Shown: positions 12,204 through 22,664 of the stretch, one piece after another | Position numbering within the stretch: the stretch's first letter is position 1 | Layout: every line of letters begins with the position of its first letter | Source of the DNA: Thamnidium elegans | Lineage: Eukaryota > Mucoromycota > Mucoromycetes > Mucorales > Mucoraceae | Length of the DNA: 64,000 nt | Reading direction: 5' to 3' | NCBI GenBank assembly: GCA_025201345.1 | Contig: JAIXMG010000020.1 | Coordinates: 496,001 to 560,000, forward strand | Made by a program: the position numbers and the translations under genes | The notes under the pieces: model-generated | Databases searched by the model: none | Seen by the model: only the letters and a program-made list of their open reading frames with translations | Told to the model about the DNA's origin: nothing

Positions 12204-12590
12204 TATAGAATATTTACAATTGCGTAAGAGTTATTTTTTTATGAAGAAAGTCGTTAATAAAAAAAAAGTAAAAAGGGTCGTTAACTATGTATATGAAAGG
12301 GGAGGGGAGGGGAGGAGGAGGGAAAAAAAGAAAAAAAAAAGAGAGAGAGAGAAAAACGCTTACTACAACAAAAAGGAAGTTTGCCTGTTTTTTTTAATAT
12401 GTGATAAAATGCTTTGCTTGTTTCACAGAAAAAAAGGTAAAAAAAAAAAAAAAAAACGCGTCATGTTTTTTACAGTTAAAGCCTTTTTTTTTTTTTGTAA
12501 AAAGAATACCTTGATCGCGTTTATATTTATATACAGAAAAATAATTAGTGAATGCTATATATATTTTCTCTTTCTTGAAGGTTTATATTC
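12204..12590. promoter_or_regulatory. Shared divergent promoter region STRAP / SNRNP25
   Basis: A 387-bp gap between two divergent start codons. Purine-rich blocks (GGGGAGGGGAGG near 12300, GAGAGA near 12343) and a poly-T/poly-A mix are present, but no TATA box is obvious. Co-regulation of the two genes is inference. Confidence 0.4.
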
Positions 12591-12780
12591 ATGTCAATTC
12601 AAAATGATCAAGACTTGCTGCAACAATTACAAAAAGAAATTAATCAACTACTCGATCAAGAAGAATTAAAAGATCTTGATACGTTTCCTACTGAAGAAGA
12701 GATTGATATATTGATCGCAGTAGAACAAGGCAGAGCATTTCAAGTACTTTTAAATCGAGATCCTTTACCGTCAGTTTGTA

Positions 12781-12815
<35 letters not shown>

Positions 12816-13186
12816 ACAACATATGACTTATATACCTTTTAGCTATCATCGTACTTCAATCATCTACTGTACAAGATATAAAGCGAATGATTAAACATCA
12901 ATTGGAAAAAATGGAAAAGAATGATAAAATGGGTAGAAAGAGAAAAATCAGCTGGTAAGAGGAAAAGGATATTTTGTAATTATGGCATACGTAGTAATAA
13001 AAAAAACGGGTTTTTTTTAATAGGAAATATATTTGGAGATCGCATTGCTTAATATTCGATAATGCTAGGTTATTAAACGATAATGCGATTGTGAGTCAGC
13101 TGGGTATAAAACAGAACAGTGTATTAAGATTCTCTAGGTTGGCGCATGAGAAGGGGCATCATCGAAAAGCTTGGCGCCATAGGTAG
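12591..13186 (+). CDS. SNRNP25: U11/U12 snRNP 25 kDa protein (minor spliceosome)
   Basis: Ubiquitin-like-fold component of the U11/U12 di-snRNP that recognises U12-type introns. Three exons: 12591-12777, 12843-12954, 13024-13186, giving 153 residues. The family signature is visible: an N-terminal acidic helical part (EEEIDILIAVEQGRAFQV), then SIIVLQSSTVQDIKRMIKHQ (about 62-82), KRKISWKYIWRSHCLIFDN with its Trp/Tyr-rich core, and a C-terminal LLNDNAIVSQLGIKQNSVLRF. Human SNRNP25 has the same order, including the ISW.YVWR segment spanning an exon junction. Its presence implies that this organism retains the minor spliceosome, which many fungi have lost. Confidence 0.88.
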
Positions 13187-13582
13187 AAAATCTTGAAATT
13201 GTTAGGTGGTCCAACACCATGTAGTATAAACTTCTTTATTTCTTTTTTAAGAAAAAGGGTGTGTGATAACACCGTAATAAGAATAATAAATCGTTCCAAG
13301 TGTCGTAAAGTGTTCATTATACATGTTGTACATTTAACATACCGAAAACCTAATAACTGCATATATCGGAACTGTAAATCAATAGCTTTTTTTAGAAAAA
13401 AGCAGTAAAAATTTGTGCCTATTTCAGCTCCTACGAGCAAACACACACATATTACTATTTTATTTCAACTAAAAAAAAAGCTTCCAAAGTAAAAAATAGG
13501 TGCAAAATCGAATATTTTAAAGTTTTTATAGCTATAATTTATAATAATAGAAGGATATGGGTCCTACTATTTTTTCGCTGAA

Positions 13583-13617
<35 letters not shown>

Positions 13618-14508
13618 CACTCTCAAGTACTTTGGTGAAACCTTACGATATTTTTTTTTTTTAAAAGAAAAGAGATGGGCTTTTTCTTTTTTCTTTTTAA
13701 AAAAAACAGCTTGATCATTTTGACGAAAAAAATAAAACCCAAGTGTTGTATGGTTTTAAAAGAGAGTTTTCCAGTTTCTAAATCAAAAATAAAAAGGCTC
13801 AAGTGAATCAAAATCTGTTAGGAGTAGGAGTTTCAAGAGAAAGGGAAACAGCCGAACATTAAAAAAAGTTCTATTTAGGATGTCTTTAACCATGTTGGGG
13901 TTGGGGGATAATTTAACCTAAAACATTTTTTTTTTAGGTACCCTTTTGAAACTAGTTTGACAGCGGAGGGAACTTTATTTGTACAAACAAAAAAAAACGT
14001 TTATTTTAATATATACAACATATAGTTGACTGCATAGATTGAAACAGTCTTTTAAGAATGTTTTGTTCGGGGACGGGTAAATTGAAGAATAATTATACTG
14101 CATGTATTGCGTGGATATCTATCAAATGGTACGATTTCACTGATAATCAAACGTACCTTCAAGTAGTATATTACCCATTTATTAGTGTCCCAAACTAAAA
14201 TAAAAAAATCACGTCGATATTTTAGTTTGTTAGTAATATGTCGTATATATATTGTGAGTTTAAATGTATTATTTATTGGAATATATATGTATAAGTTTCT
14301 CTCTCTCTTTTTTTTTAAGCAAAAAAAAAAAAGAGGAAAGATCAGAGTTAGGGGGGGGGGGAGGAAGGGAAATATAATATTATTATTTTTTTTTTGCTTT
14401 GGCGAAAAAAAAAGGATTAGAAAAAGTTTGTACAAAAAAAAAAGTGTAAAGTGAATGTAATAATGAAAAAAGGAAGCCTGCTTTTTTTTTTTTTTTTTTT
14501 TTTTTTGT
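13187..14508. other. Intergenic between convergent SNRNP25 and siderophore synthetase genes
   Basis: Low-complexity AT-rich DNA with long T tracts (13587-13615, 14481-14506) and a G run near 14352. No coding exon or RNA gene recognised. Confidence 0.5.
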
Positions 14509-15972
14509 CTAGGCGTCAACTGGCTTTTGGGGTTTATAGTTAATCAAGTTAGGAACAGGACGATAAATATACTACACAAGAAAAAATATATAAGTCTCAG
14601 AATATAATATAGAATGAATTTATACTTACATCACGATAAAGTTCATCAATCTTCATACGAACCATACACTTTCCTGGAACCTTTTCACGGTCCATAAACA
14701 TGGGCCACATGACATGGTCATTAGGAATCAATTCCGAAAGACGTTCGTGAACAAGGTTCCAACCAACACCATTATAATGAAGACCAAGTACACGGATCAA
14801 ACGCTGGTATTGACAATGGAACAAAGTATGATACAACAACTTGAAGACCTCTTCCAAGTTATCAGCAACGACACAACTATCAGGCAAAACATCTAATTGA
14901 CAACCTGTTGTCTTTAAAAGTGTTTCCTTGTGTACCTTCACACCTCCAAAATCACGAATAACAAATCCCTTTAATTCACCTGTCTTACGATCAAATCTGG
15001 CTAATGTGTTTTGACCATGTGCTTCAAATGCAACACCGTTCTCAAGACAAGGTGGTAAGAAGGCACGAAGTGAGAAATCAACGTATCTAAGAAAAAAGAT
15101 ATTTTTAGATTAGTTTATAAAACAGAAAAAAGCGCGTTGTCTCGGCGAGCGCGTTCATCCGGATTATTATTATTGTTGTTGTGTCCTTACCTTTTTAAAA
15201 AGTTAATTCTCTTTTCTTCTGTATCTAAATCCCACAAATGAGTTAAAAGAGTTTCATCTGTATCAGGTCTTTGAATTTTTTCAACCAAGACACCGCAAGG
15301 CAAGAACAAATCATCCTTGAATTCAGGGTCATATTCAATAGCTTCACGGATAACACTACTGCAATGTTTGGAAATATCGGAATCCTCATGAGCATAAGCA
15401 ATTGTACCCAATTCACGTTCCACTGTTAAAATGGATTGATCATAAGTTAACTTGGGCACGACGTCGTACGAAAATCCAGGACCAAAATAAGTAGTGAATG
15501 GAGTCACAGTACGAAGAGCCGAGGAAATTTTGACACCCAAACATAACTTGACACTAAGACCAGGTAAGATATCGGGTCGCGCAACAGATCGAAGTGAAGC
15601 AAGTGCTTCAACAGTAATAGAGTGTTGAGCAGGGAAAATAACCAAATCGTCAAACTTTTGTTCAATGTTGGGAAGTTGGAGTTCATGAATGGCAATAAAT
15701 ACATGGTTGTTGTACTTGGAACGTAATTCTTGCACGTTGCAACTACCACCAGCTGATAAAAGTGCATCAACTAATTTTACAGAAAGGTTCTCGTAATCAC
15801 CGCGGACTGTAGCAGAAGCTCTGGGGATACCGACTAAACGAACCTTGGGGTGTTCAAGATCATAAGATCCAGGATAAAGTGCGGGCATAGGAGGATAACT
15901 TTTACGTGCTTTATGCATCTATATATAAGTATGACGTGATAAGTACTCAATTTTTTACTTTTAAAAACCTAT

Positions 15973-16003
<31 letters not shown>

Positions 16004-16732
16004 CTTACAGGATGAGTAGCGTGTCCTTCAACAACAGCTTGTTCCCAAGCGACAGTAGAAGAGTTCCAAGTAGGTAATTGCTTGGGATTATCATATGTAT
16101 ACTCTGCAAATAATAATAATATATAGTTTAGACTCAACTTTTTTTTTTTTTTTTTTCCACTTTTTCGACAACTTACTTTGAAAGAGAATAGAAGAACCTA
16201 ATTCTTGACCAATTTGTTCTTTTAATTTACCATTTACATTTAAATCAGTAGCAAAACGATCCCACATTTGAACAGCATCATAACCGTCCAACAAACCGAA
16301 ATTGGAGTCAGTAGAAAGAACAGCAGACAAAGTTTGCTTGGTTTCTTGAGTAATAGAATTTTTAGAGTCCTTTCCATCCGTATTGACTTCATAGATATGA
16401 GGCAACATATCAAGACCATCGACCATATCGATTAAAGGACAATGGACATTGTTCAAGACAGCAACGCGAGAGTTATCAATCACAGGTAAACCACGAAGAG
16501 GAACCACGGTCAAGATGTCTTGCAAAGTAACTTTAGTAGGAATATCGTGTTCTTGTTTGACAGAAGTAGGTCGAAGTAATAAACAAAGACCGATTATCTC
16601 TTGTTGTTGGTTCTTGGATGGAACAAAGTAAGCAGGAACTAAACACTCACTGGTTAAGCAGGCCACGAGACGAGATGTGGTTGCAAAACTAGCATAGTGT
16701 TGATTTGTATGTTCGTTGGAAGGGACAGGCAT
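14509..16732 (-). CDS. rfs: NIS siderophore synthetase (IucA/IucC family), rhizoferrin synthetase type
   Basis: ATP-dependent synthetase expected to condense citrate with an amine (two citrates on putrescine in rhizoferrin, the carboxylate siderophore of Mucorales). Exons on the minus strand: 16732-16177, 16103-16009, 15918-15191, 15086-14630, 14571-14509, giving 632 residues, normal for the family. NIS motifs seen are GHATHPMHKARKSYPP (about 211-226; the GHP.HP.KARKG-like substrate/ATP loop), the FPAQHS position (312-317), SSALRTVTPFTT (349-360) and EAHGQNTLARF with FVIRDFGGV (481-510). The C-terminal FERM-like accessory domain has HCQYQRLIRVLG and KCMVRMKIDELYRD. The assignment to rhizoferrin rests on fungal lineage plus family; the exact product needs a biochemical test. 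Iron-type GATA motifs lie upstream. Confidence 0.88.
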
Positions 16733-16878
16733 TTTTTTTTTCTTTAAAAAGAATTAATTGTAAACAAAAAAGAAAAAAAAATCCATGATTAGAAAAAAAA
16801 AAAAGTGAAAATTTTATACGGAAAAAAAAAAAGCGGAGTTATTTATTTGTGAAATAGTAAAAACGGGTAAAAAATACG

Positions 16879-16887
16879 ATCTGATAA
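16879..16887 (+). promoter_or_regulatory. ATCWGATAA iron-GATA motif
   Basis: Exact ATCTGATAA, 147-155 bp upstream of the siderophore synthetase start. ATCWGATAA is the extended site bound by fungal iron-sensing GATA repressors (SreA, Fep1, Urbs1). Function here is inferred. Confidence 0.5.
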
Positions 16888-17120
16888 GCATCTTGTTTTT
16901 TTGTTTAAAAGTGGATAGTATTGCTTGCACTGCATGCATGTGTAACAAGTTGGTATTAAATATTATAACTAAGAAGCTCGGTAGTCTTTTTCTTTTTTAA
17001 TTAAAATTAATAATTAACAGTAAGATCTACTTGTGAAAATGGTAAGGATCGACCACGATTTAAAAGCTAAAAAAAAAAAAGGCACACTATAATTTATCCG
17101 TTTTATTAAACTAAAATCTT

Positions 17121-17129
17121 TTATCAGAT
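17121..17129 (-). promoter_or_regulatory. ATCWGATAA iron-GATA motif
   Basis: TTATCAGAT on the plus strand, so ATCTGATAA in the reading direction of the siderophore synthetase, about 390 bp upstream of its start. This is a second exact match in the proximal promoter. Confidence 0.5.
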
Positions 17130-18762
17130 TCTTTTTTCTCTTAAAAGCACTATAATCAGTAATAATAAACAAATACAAACTGTTAGTGCCTTTTTAAATG
17201 TGATACAATGACAACCTTTTTTTTTTTTACAAGGGTCTGCATCTATTTTTTTTTTCCCTTGTGGTCATAATAATTACGATATCTTTTTAATTAAAGAGAC
17301 GATTGCTTAAGGTTTAAACCAAGTGTTACGTTTCCCGGGCATAAAATATATATAATGCAGTTTTTTCAATTGGAGATAATTATTTTAGATTCGATCTTTT
17401 TTTTGAAATTGTGACTGCCGAGAAATATTGTTCCTGACACTCCAAAAGCACAGTCGTGGCTATTTAAATTTTCACGAGACATTCGGTCTCTATATAAACA
17501 AAAAAAGATCCCTTCACTTATCATGTATGGATAATATCTTTCAAGAAATATAGATAACAATACATAATTGAGCTATAGAGTTTATATTTAATTATTTTAA
17601 GAATAACCAATGTCCTCAATTATTATACTTTTATTTAATAAAGCGTTTATACGTACAGTAGCGACTCTATTTAAGAGTCGGTTTCTCCAGGACATCTTCG
17701 GTCCCCCGCTTTAACACCATTATTTACCATTGTTTGACTGAAGGATGAAATCCAATTTCACAAAACTACTAAATAGAGCCGAAAAATACTATGATTTGCG
17801 ATATATTAAGCAATAAAAATGCTACATACGTATTTCTTTGGTTTATCCCAAGTGACAATATAATATGATCAGACATAGTATTCCAGAATACATATAATAA
17901 TATAATTTTATAAATATATAGCGACCTAAGTAATACAATTGAAAGTAAATACTTACCAGTAAGAGAAAAACATTTACTACATGTATTATTAATAACAGTG
18001 TAATATACTTGCCGTAATAAGGTATAAACTTGGCGTTTGCGATGTAAATATGCGACGCTAGGAAGCATATAGCATATTACATGGGAGCAAGGAACTTTGT
18101 GTCTCCCACCCTCCTCTTCCCTTTTAGTCTATTTTATTATTACGTTAGTTTTTCTCTCTTCGAAGATGAAGTATATAATTTTAGAATTTTATTCATATAT
18201 ATTATCATATTAAGCAGTACAAGATTCGAATTTAAATAAAGAAAAGATTGTATAACCATAAAGTTCCAGCTCGAAATGTAATATATTCTTTTTGGTGGTT
18301 GCACTCTACAAAGGACAATTACGTTGTCGCTTGTAGTTCATTTGGTCATTATCTTGCTCTTACAAAACGCGTATCATTAATCCTACAATGTACCTAAACT
18401 TCTTTGTTCGTTATCTCTATTTTTAGAATAAATAAAATAAGGTATAAAAAGACCTATATTATTCTTCTTCCTTTTAAATTTTTTTTTTTAAGAGAAAAAA
18501 AGCTTATACACTACTTGGTTACAGTATTGTTCTGACACTATTATCCTGTATACATGGTTAACTGCACTCTAAATAAATTAGACATAATCTATGGATCTTG
18601 CGTATTCGTTTTCTCGTGGAAACAAATCTTTGCTAGGTATCAATTTAATAGCTGTGTTTATTTGAGCTAAGACCACCTTCTTTTTTATCGGTAGTATTAT
18701 TACTTGTTAAATATTTTCAGCAAAAACATCAACATATTATAGGCTATTATTCCTTTCAAATA

Positions 18763-18771
18763 ATCAGATAA
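18763..18771 (+). promoter_or_regulatory. ATCWGATAA motif, distal
   Basis: Exact ATCAGATAA in the middle of the divergent intergenic region, 2.0 kb from the synthetase and 1.6 kb from the secreted-protein start. Chance occurrence is possible in AT-rich DNA. Confidence 0.3.
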
Positions 18772-19214
18772 CAAAGGAACATTAGAACCATTTCAAATAC
18801 GGTTAAAAATTTTATTAGAGTACCACATAATAATACATTTAAAAACTACTAGCTTTAATATAGGACTAAAAGTATATCTGTATTCACGTTATTTTGTTTA
18901 TACTGTATTCCTTTACAATCTTTCGTCGCTTAGCAACCCTTTGTATTTAATTATTTTTCCTAATTGATTTTCTGCTGATGCTCACTCCATTCGAGTATAA
19001 AAGTATTGTCTTTATATTTTAATTACTTTGTAGGCTTTATTTCATCATCCCCTCCCTATCAACTTGATTACTATCCCTATGTTTACGCGTAACATCTGTT
19101 GATACTACACTTTCGAAGACTAGATGCTTTTATATAACTTCTTCATAAATTAAATAAACACGTCTCGCTTTCTCTGTTTTATAACCTTTTTCTTTCAACA
19201 GTATACATAGCACT

Positions 19215-19223
19215 TTATCTGAT
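19215..19223 (-). promoter_or_regulatory. ATCWGATAA motif, distal
   Basis: TTATCTGAT on the plus strand (ATCAGATAA on minus), 1.2 kb upstream of the small secreted protein gene. Fourth match in the same intergenic region. Confidence 0.3.
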
Positions 19224-20415
19224 ATGTAAACCTTTATTTAAATTAATTTATTCATTTTTCTCTTGATTATCTATAGTAGCTGCTTTATTCAAAGGTTAAA
19301 AGACAGTGAGCCATATTAAGAAAGTATTTATACTTTTGTCATTTAAGATTTTGGAATGCCACCATACTGAAGAGTGTATTTTTTTTTTCAATAAACTTTG
19401 CTGCAGGCAGTACTGTAATGTTGGGCTGAGATCGATGCTGGGGTTTGTGAGATAGTTGACAAAATCCGGAACTAAGAAATTTATCTACTATAACGTTTAA
19501 AAAGGGAGAGTGTTGATATCGTTCTATAAAGCTGGATTTAAGCTATAAATTGAAAAGGTGATGATTCCGTCTCTGTAAAAGTTCTACTTCAAATATCTAG
19601 AATAACTTAAAACTAAAGTTACACTTAATAGTGACAATAAAAATTATAGAAAAGGAAAAGAGCCCTGTTTTATTACTGTACTATTAAAATTAGCTATTTA
19701 AAAGGTGAGTCTTTGTAGCTCCGTCAGAAAATCCTAAGCTTCACCACAGTACATTATGTTATAAGGGTTCCCGAAAAAGATAGGAATTGTATTATTTGGG
19801 CATCATTGACTGCCTTTCTATCTAAGCTCATAACGTGATATAAATCTTTACATGTTTCAATCAAAACGCTGACATAATATATATATATATATATATTCAC
19901 GTAGAAATCAATACTAGGCTTTGACAAGTGTAAACCCCCCCCCCCATCATGCAGAGCCATGTTTAAACCAACTTTAAAAAATTTAAGCTCTATTTTGCAC
20001 GTTATCAAAACTAGTTTATTGAAATAAATCAAGTTTCGTGTAAAAGATGATTTATAGATAAATTAGACAGAAATATGCATAGAATAACTGTGTTTTATAT
20101 ATGCTTTTATTATTTATATAAGTTATCTCTAACTGTAAAAGAGATGATGAAATGGTTTCCTAGAAAGCAATAGTGAAAGGAGATGATGCATTTTCATTTA
20201 TGGGCTAGTTTATAGTGTACAAACATAAGTGTGATATTTCATTCGCTCATAGTTTTGTCAACTCCGATGTTTCGTTCTGCTTGTTTGCCGTACGTAAGGC
20301 CATGATATCATGATGCTATAATTATTTTTATTTGAATATAAAAAGGGTGAAAACAAATAGTCAGTTTTCTTCTTCTTATTATACCTATTAAATAATAATA
20401 ATAATATATACAAAA

Positions 20416-20721
20416 ATGAACTCCAGAACTTTCCTCGCTATCTTCGCTATTGTCTGCTTCATCGCCCTTGCTAACGCTCAATCTTCAGCAGGTAAAAAAT
20501 ACTACATATGTGCTTGTATAAATAGAATATTGATTTAATAAATCTTAGATCCTATTGCTTCCCTTCAAGATAAGGCTTCTGCTGTCGCCTCTAGTGCCAC
20601 TAACACAGCTGCCCCTTCTCCTACTGGTGAAAGTGCCGGTAACATGTTGACCTCTGGTTCAGTCTTTATGCAACTCGTTGTTCTCACTTGTGCTTTCGTT
20701 GCTTCTTCCTACTTGGTCTAA
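20416..20721 (+). CDS. Small secreted, probably GPI-anchored protein
   Basis: Two exons, 20416-20491 and 20549-20721, giving 82 residues. The N-terminus is a clear signal peptide (MNSRTFLAIFAIVCFIALANAQ, cleavage expected after ANA, about residue 21). The short mature part is Ala/Ser/Thr-rich (ASAVASSATNTAAPSPTGES). The C-terminus is a hydrophobic tail (FMQLVVLTCAFVASSYLV) after a small-residue stretch (NMLTSGS), the architecture of a GPI-anchored wall or plasma-membrane protein. No cysteine-rich domain or known family is recognised. A TATA-like box (ATATAAAAAG, about 20336-20345) precedes the start. Codon use is C-ending and biased, suggesting strong expression. It shares its upstream region with the divergent siderophore synthetase. 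Confidence 0.85.
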
Positions 20722-21157
20722 ATTGTATCATATAATATAACAATGATAAACAATACTTTTTTTTTTTTTTTTTTTTCCTGTCCATAATAATAAATATCAA
20801 TTACCATACCTTATTCTTTTTTCTACTTATTTATAAAGTCGGCTTACAAAAAAAAAAGAAGCTTATGCATAAAATCGAACTTTACGTCATTTGAAAACAC
20901 GCTTAATGAGAAATAGGTTCGAATGGCATAATTAGAAGTGATTTTTTACACACACTATGAATAAATATAAAAGAGAATAGTTTGCGTTTTGACGCTCGGA
21001 AAAGAAAAAGAAAAAGGAATATATTTTATATATGAAAATAATAATTACACATTACAAAAAAAAAAAAAAAAAAAAAAAAAAAAGAAAAAAAAATGGTAAA
21101 TGTGAGAAAATATATATAAGTACTTGGTTATATGATACAATTTTTTTTTAAAATCTT
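20722..21157. other. Intergenic between convergent secreted-protein and formin genes
   Basis: 3' regions of two convergent genes; long T and A tracts (20758-20776, 21056-21093). No gene seen. Confidence 0.5.
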
Positions 21158-22616
21158 CTATCTTGTACTCATTCTTCTAGCTCTAACTCTTAAAGTATGA
21201 TCAAAGATGGGCCTTTTACTTGTTTTTCTAACCCGAACGGTTCTTGCAGGAGCAGTAGCAGTAGTAGGCGTAGTTAAATGAGTAGATGATTGAGATTGTG
21301 ATGAAAGACTTGCTTGTGGTATAATAATTGCAGATAAAGGTCTAGGACCATGTCGTCTATTTGCTCTTCTCGTTTCTTCGGGTAATGCATGTAACAATGT
21401 AGAACTGGAAGGACCAGTTGCAGTCATTGGACTCTCTGTTGCATCACTATCAAAGAACAATGGTTTAAATCCAGGTGTAATTACAGAAGCTGCACTCATA
21501 CGTCTTCTTGTGCCAGGTCCAGTATTGAATTCAAATAAAGTAGGACTTGCTAAATTACCATCAACTAATAAACTTGAACTATTCTCCCCCTGAATATTTC
21601 GCAACATTTTATTTGCCTTGAGATAAATAGAATCGGGATTGTTGGCAGTAGAAAAGGATTGTTGTAATGCGGTACTGACACTAGTGGATCTTTGACGAGA
21701 ACGCCTATCACTTCTTCTTCGTACCTTGACGTCTAATGTATCCTTCTTTAATTTATCTAATAAACTATGTAAAATAGCCTTATCGTCTTCGTCTTCCACT
21801 TTCGATTTCAAAGATCCAGCATTGCTATTTGCTCGTTTTCTTCTCTCTTGCTCTCGTTTCTTTTGCTTTTCAACACGATCTTGTTTCATTTTGACTTCCT
21901 TTGAGTCAGCAGAACACTTGTACCAGCTGGTTGTAAATTCCTTAAAGATACCAAAGAATTCATCTGGTTGCATCTTTTTAGGATCTTCGCCATAAAATCG
22001 AACCGCTTGATCATAGCATTCATCCATTTTACCGGATATCATACATATACGTTTAAACTCGGTAGATGCCTCTTTGTAGAATTGATGCATTGTGGTTGAA
22101 AACTTATCTAGGCCTGGTAAGGCTAATCCATCTTGAGGTTTATTTCCTGTCAATGGGTAATGTTCGTTTAACTCGATTTCTAACTTTCCCAATTCTAATT
22201 CTATTTCTTGGTATTCTGTAGTCATTTCCGTTCGAGATACTAAAAATATATAAAACGTTAATAACATATATATATATATGAGCTATGATAGGTACCTTTC
22301 GACGCTAAACCGCATTCATCCAGCTCCTCTAAAAAAGTGAGCACAGTAGGAAAGTTTTTTTCTACAGCATCTACCAAGAAATGTAATAATGTTGTGGATT
22401 TTGATGTTCCCTTGGTATCAATAAGCTATACGTAACTAGTTTAGTATAAACTGTCATATGATTTTTGTCTTTTTTTTTTTAAAGTTATGCTATACCTTAT
22501 TAATACTAGCAATTTTAATTCCAAATGCACCACCTCTGTATGTATTTCCGTTTAAAAAGTTACCCAACAAAAGTACTAGCTATAAAATGCGAGTAATACA
22601 TGTAAGCCTATTATGT

Positions 22617-22664
<48 letters not shown>

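Larger units (their letters stand above)
16733..20415. other. Gene-poor divergent intergenic region, siderophore synthetase / small secreted protein
   Basis: 3.7 kb without a convincing gene. A weak ORF-like stretch on the minus strand (18068 downwards, ending at a GTAAGT-like donor near 17958) has no recognisable homologue pattern. The region carries four exact ATCWGATAA matches (16879, 17121, 18763, 19215). There are also a small hairpin GACTCT-ATTTA-AGAGTC near 17661-17677 and a TA dinucleotide run near 19879. Confidence 0.5.

Noticed and set aside
14052..14519. 155-residue minus-strand ORF rich in Lys and Phe
   Set aside because: Composed of translated A and T tracts and overlaps the last exon of the siderophore synthetase; no protein-like composition.
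17769..18068. 99-residue minus-strand ORF in the rfs/secreted-protein gap
   Set aside because: First 37 codons look mildly protein-like and end at a GTAAGT donor, but there is no family pattern, partner exon or promoter, so it is not called as a gene.
14509..20721. Siderophore biosynthetic gene cluster
   Set aside because: Only the synthetase is recognisable; no transporter, reductase or amine-synthesis gene lies nearby. The secreted protein is linked only by position and motifs.
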